Shown here piece after piece: positions 14,571 to 16,097 of a stretch of DNA of 16,097 nt. Below the pieces are notes generated by a model. That model did no database searches. It saw nothing but the letters and a program-made list of their open reading frames with translations, and was not told where the DNA came from. This DNA is from JAICQQ01 sp965651135 (lineage in GTDB: Bacteria; Myxococcota_A; Polyangia; Polyangiales; Polyangiaceae): assembly GCA_965651135.1 (NCBI GenBank), contig CBFGRJ010000143.1, positions 1-16,097 of the forward strand, read 5' to 3'. Numbering within the stretch: position 1 is the stretch's first letter; each line of letters begins with the position of its first letter. Made by a program: the position numbers and the translations under genes.

Positions 14571-14765
14571 TAGGCTCCCCTGAGAGAGCGGTACTGCTAG
14601 ACGGGCGCATCCCTTTGATTTGACTCGACAATTCACACGTGGCCAGCGGAGCGGCCCCATACCCGTAGAGGTGAATGTATGGAGCTGTGTTGCCAAAGCC
14701 TGCACCACGGCTATTTGTATTGACTCGGAGGTCGGGTTCAGTTCTGGGATCCGAGAAAGCGTCAT

Positions 14766-15815
14766 ATGCCTGAGTCAAAGTCCACGGGACCGGAAGGTGG
14801 AGGCGCCCAGGAGCGGCTGAGCGAGAAGACACCTCCCAAGCCTCGACAGCCGGCCAGCGCGATCCCTGCAGCACTGGTTTCTTCGAAAACCGCACTCAGA
14901 AGACCACCCGCACCACGCCCACCCAGACCGACCGGAACGCGCCCGCGCTCATCCGCACCGAACGACGCGCCTTCGGATCGGACCACTGAGCGGCCCGTCT
15001 CTACGGAAGTACCTCGGGCACCCAACCGCGACGGCAGGTCTTCGCAGCGTTTGGGTGCGCTTTTGGCGCTCGCGGCAGCCGGTGTGCTCGGCGGCGCAGG
15101 CTGGTACTTCACTCGTGCTCCTGCCGAAGCTCCCGAAGTCAGCGCGCAGCGACCCAAGCTAGCGTCCAACGTTGCCGCAACCGAAGATCGAGAGTCAGCT
15201 CCCGAAGGCGCCGCGATCATCGACCTCGATCAGGAAGCCGCGTCCTTGGAAGGCCAGTCGCAAGAAGCTCAGGAGCAAGCCGAGCCGAAGGAGGAACCGA
15301 AGCTGGCCGAAGCTCAGACCCGCTCTCCAGCGCCGGAGCAGCCACGCGTGCCGGTGCCAGAACGAGCCGCTCGCGATTCGGCGACGAACCCGAGCGAACC
15401 TGCTGCAAGCCCCGCTGCCGTCGAACAAGCGGCGATCGCTTCAGCAAACGCTCCCCGCGACGAACGCCAAAACCCAGCACCCGACGCTCAGCAAGAGGCC
15501 CCAGAGGCAGAACCCGCAACACCCGTCACTCCACAACCGGTGTTGCCTCCCTTCGACACACAAGCCGCCAAAGCTGCACTCACCGCCATGGCAAGCCAGG
15601 CGTCCAGCTGTCGAGTAGGCGACGACCCGCGCGGCACGGCGGAGGTGCTGATTACTTTTGCCCCATCCGGGCGAGTGACTTCCGCGAACGTCGCCGGCCC
15701 ACCCTTTGGTGGCACGAAAACCGGTGGCTGTATCGCAGCGACCCTGCGCGGCGCCAAAGTGCCACCGTTTTCCGGTGACCACGTCACCGTACGCAAGCTG
15801 GTCACGATCCACTAA
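14766..15815 (+). CDS. Single-pass membrane protein with AgmX/PglI-type C-terminal domain
   Basis: A 349-residue protein. Residues 1-95 are a Pro/Arg/Ser-rich cytoplasmic region. Residues 96-115 form one transmembrane helix. Residues 120-255 are a low-complexity Pro/Ala/Glu/Gln linker, and 263-349 form a compact TonB-like domain. That last part (AAKAALTAMASQASSC, GTAEVLITFAPSGRVTSANV, GPPFGGTKTGGCIAATLRGAKVPPFSG) matches the AgmX/PglI C-terminal domain pattern, including the two conserved cysteines and the VPPFSG ending. The domain is widespread in myxobacteria, often at the end of proteins with regulatory or FHA-like N-termini, and was named from gliding-motility proteins. There is no kinase or FHA domain here. 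The layout is TonB-like: inner-membrane anchor, extended Pro-rich spacer, periplasmic tip. The start is ATG 14766 with only a weak ribosome-binding site. It converges with the next gene at 7 bp. Confidence 0.82.
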   Translation: MPESKSTGPEGGGAQERLSEKTPPKPRQPASAIPAALVSSKTALRRPPAPRPPRPTGTRPRSSAPNDAPSDRTTERPVSTEVPRAPNRDGRSSQRLGALLALAAAGVLGGAGWYFTRAPAEAPEVSAQRPKLASNVAATEDRESAPEGAAIIDLDQEAASLEGQSQEAQEQAEPKEEPKLAEAQTRSPAPEQPRVPVPERAARDSATNPSEPAASPAAVEQAAIASANAPRDERQNPAPDAQQEAPEAEPATPVTPQPVLPPFDTQAAKAALTAMASQASSCRVGDDPRGTAEVLITFAPSGRVTSANVAGPPFGGTKTGGCIAATLRGAKVPPFSGDHVTVRKLVTIH

Positions 15816-15822
15816 CCGCTGG

Positions 15823-16097
15823 CTACCGGTAGCGCCGGCCTTGGCTGAAGCGCTGCTTCCAGTCCTCGACTCGAAGGCGGCGTCTGCCGGCCACCTGGTT
15901 CTCTCGCATGACGTAAGCCTCGGCTCGCGTGCCGTCTTCCAAGGTGATGGTCGTGCGTTGAAAAAGCACCGGGACCTCCTTCAAGACGTCCGTTCGTCGC
16001 CTGAGCTCGCGAGTCACTTCGTAGACCTCGCCCAAGACACAATAGCCAGAAACCTCGATCATGGCGGGGTACACCGAAAGATCCACCAACCGGTACT
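15823..16097 (-). CDS. Gamma-glutamylcyclotransferase-like (AIG2/YtfP-type) protein, C-terminal part (partial)
   Basis: The frame stays open to the right edge, so the N-terminus (where the family YGSL motif should be) is missing. What is seen fits the family's C-terminal half: LVDLSVYPAM, then VLGEVYEVTRELRRRTDVLKEVP (family consensus GELYEV followed by LDxxE), FQRTTITLEDGTRAEAYVM, and a basic tail. The catalytic glutamate position (E in LDxxEG of the family) falls around VLKEVP here, with Val-Pro following instead of Gly, so activity cannot be judged. A TTG at 16089 is an in-frame start candidate, but the residues upstream (YR before LVDL) continue the family pattern, which makes it internal. 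Proteins of this fold cyclise gamma-glutamyl amines, though many members have unknown substrates. Confidence 0.75.
   Translation of the reverse strand, partial: YRLVDLSVYPAMIEVSGYCVLGEVYEVTRELRRRTDVLKEVPVLFQRTTITLEDGTRAEAYVMRENQVAGRRRLRVEDWKQRFSQGRRYR

Larger units (their letters stand above)
14462..14765. other. Divergent intergenic region between GT21 gene and AgmX/PglI-type gene
   Basis: A 304-bp spacer with no credible ORF, expected to hold both promoters. It contains a hairpin (14528-14550), a perfect 10-bp palindrome (14561-14570), and two copies of TTGACTCG starting at 14620 and 14720. Each copy includes a -35-like TTGACT, but neither has a matching -10 at 16-18 bp, so I do not call a promoter. 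Confidence 0.55.

Noticed and set aside
14720..14748. A promoter with -35 TTGACT for the AgmX/PglI-type gene.
   Set aside because: No -10-like hexamer at 16-18 bp, and the start codon follows too closely.
1..16097. CRISPR arrays, tRNA genes, insertion sequences or prophage genes.
   Set aside because: No regularly spaced repeats, no tRNA-like cloverleaf with a CCA or TTCGA-type arm in a gene-free stretch, and no transposase or phage-like protein were found on either strand.

Overview
The window is GC-rich, densely coded bacterial chromosome and most likely comes from a myxobacterium-like lineage (Myxococcota, perhaps Polyangia). That placement is inferred from domain content: a PatA-N-type DUF4388 domain behind a degenerate receiver, roadblock/LC7 proteins, a proline/alanine-rich single-pass protein ending in an AgmX/PglI-type domain, and FG-GAP-like secreted repeats. 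There is no 16S gene or other decisive marker. I see no tRNA, rRNA, CRISPR array, insertion sequence or phage gene.

Layout. 1-279: 3' end of a membrane protein with two evenly spaced histidine pairs that look like a di-haem cytochrome b. 315-791 (minus): a V4R-domain protein. After a 385-bp divergent spacer with a 9-bp inverted repeat comes a tight four-gene plus-strand operon (1177-4787): a small roadblock protein, a membrane-anchored Pal/OmpA-like protein, a membrane-anchored long coiled coil ending in a roadblock-like domain, and a pseudo-receiver/DUF4388 protein. 4794-6245 (minus): guaB, IMP dehydrogenase. 6393-9582 (plus): a YbjN/CesT-like chaperone-fold protein, a PspA/IM30 protein and a secreted protein with two FG-GAP-like modules. 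9694-11975 (plus): a COG0523/CobW-type metal-chaperone GTPase and cmoB. 11992-14461 (minus): a GT21 glycosyltransferase followed by a CHAD-domain protein. 14766-15815 (plus): the AgmX/PglI-type protein. 15823-16097 (minus): the C-terminal part of a gamma-glutamylcyclotransferase-like protein that runs off the right edge.

How they may work together. guaB, cmoB and the COG0523 gene are housekeeping functions (GMP synthesis, tRNA wobble modification, zinc or cobalt handling). The remainder has an envelope flavour: PspA membrane maintenance, lipid glycosylation, secreted and peptidoglycan-binding proteins. The most interesting part is the left end. One operon combines a soluble roadblock module, an inner-membrane coiled coil carrying a second roadblock-like module, a periplasmic peptidoglycan-binding domain and a non-phosphorylatable receiver-DUF4388 adaptor. 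Divergent from it is a V4R protein, a member of the fold family related to the TRAPP subunit Bet3. I read this as a candidate trans-envelope scaffold for a Ras-like (MglA-type) GTPase encoded elsewhere. That is inference from architecture. A second point is that the otherwise well-aligned CmoB has serine where E. coli has Tyr200, a residue that contacts the carboxyl group of carboxy-SAM.
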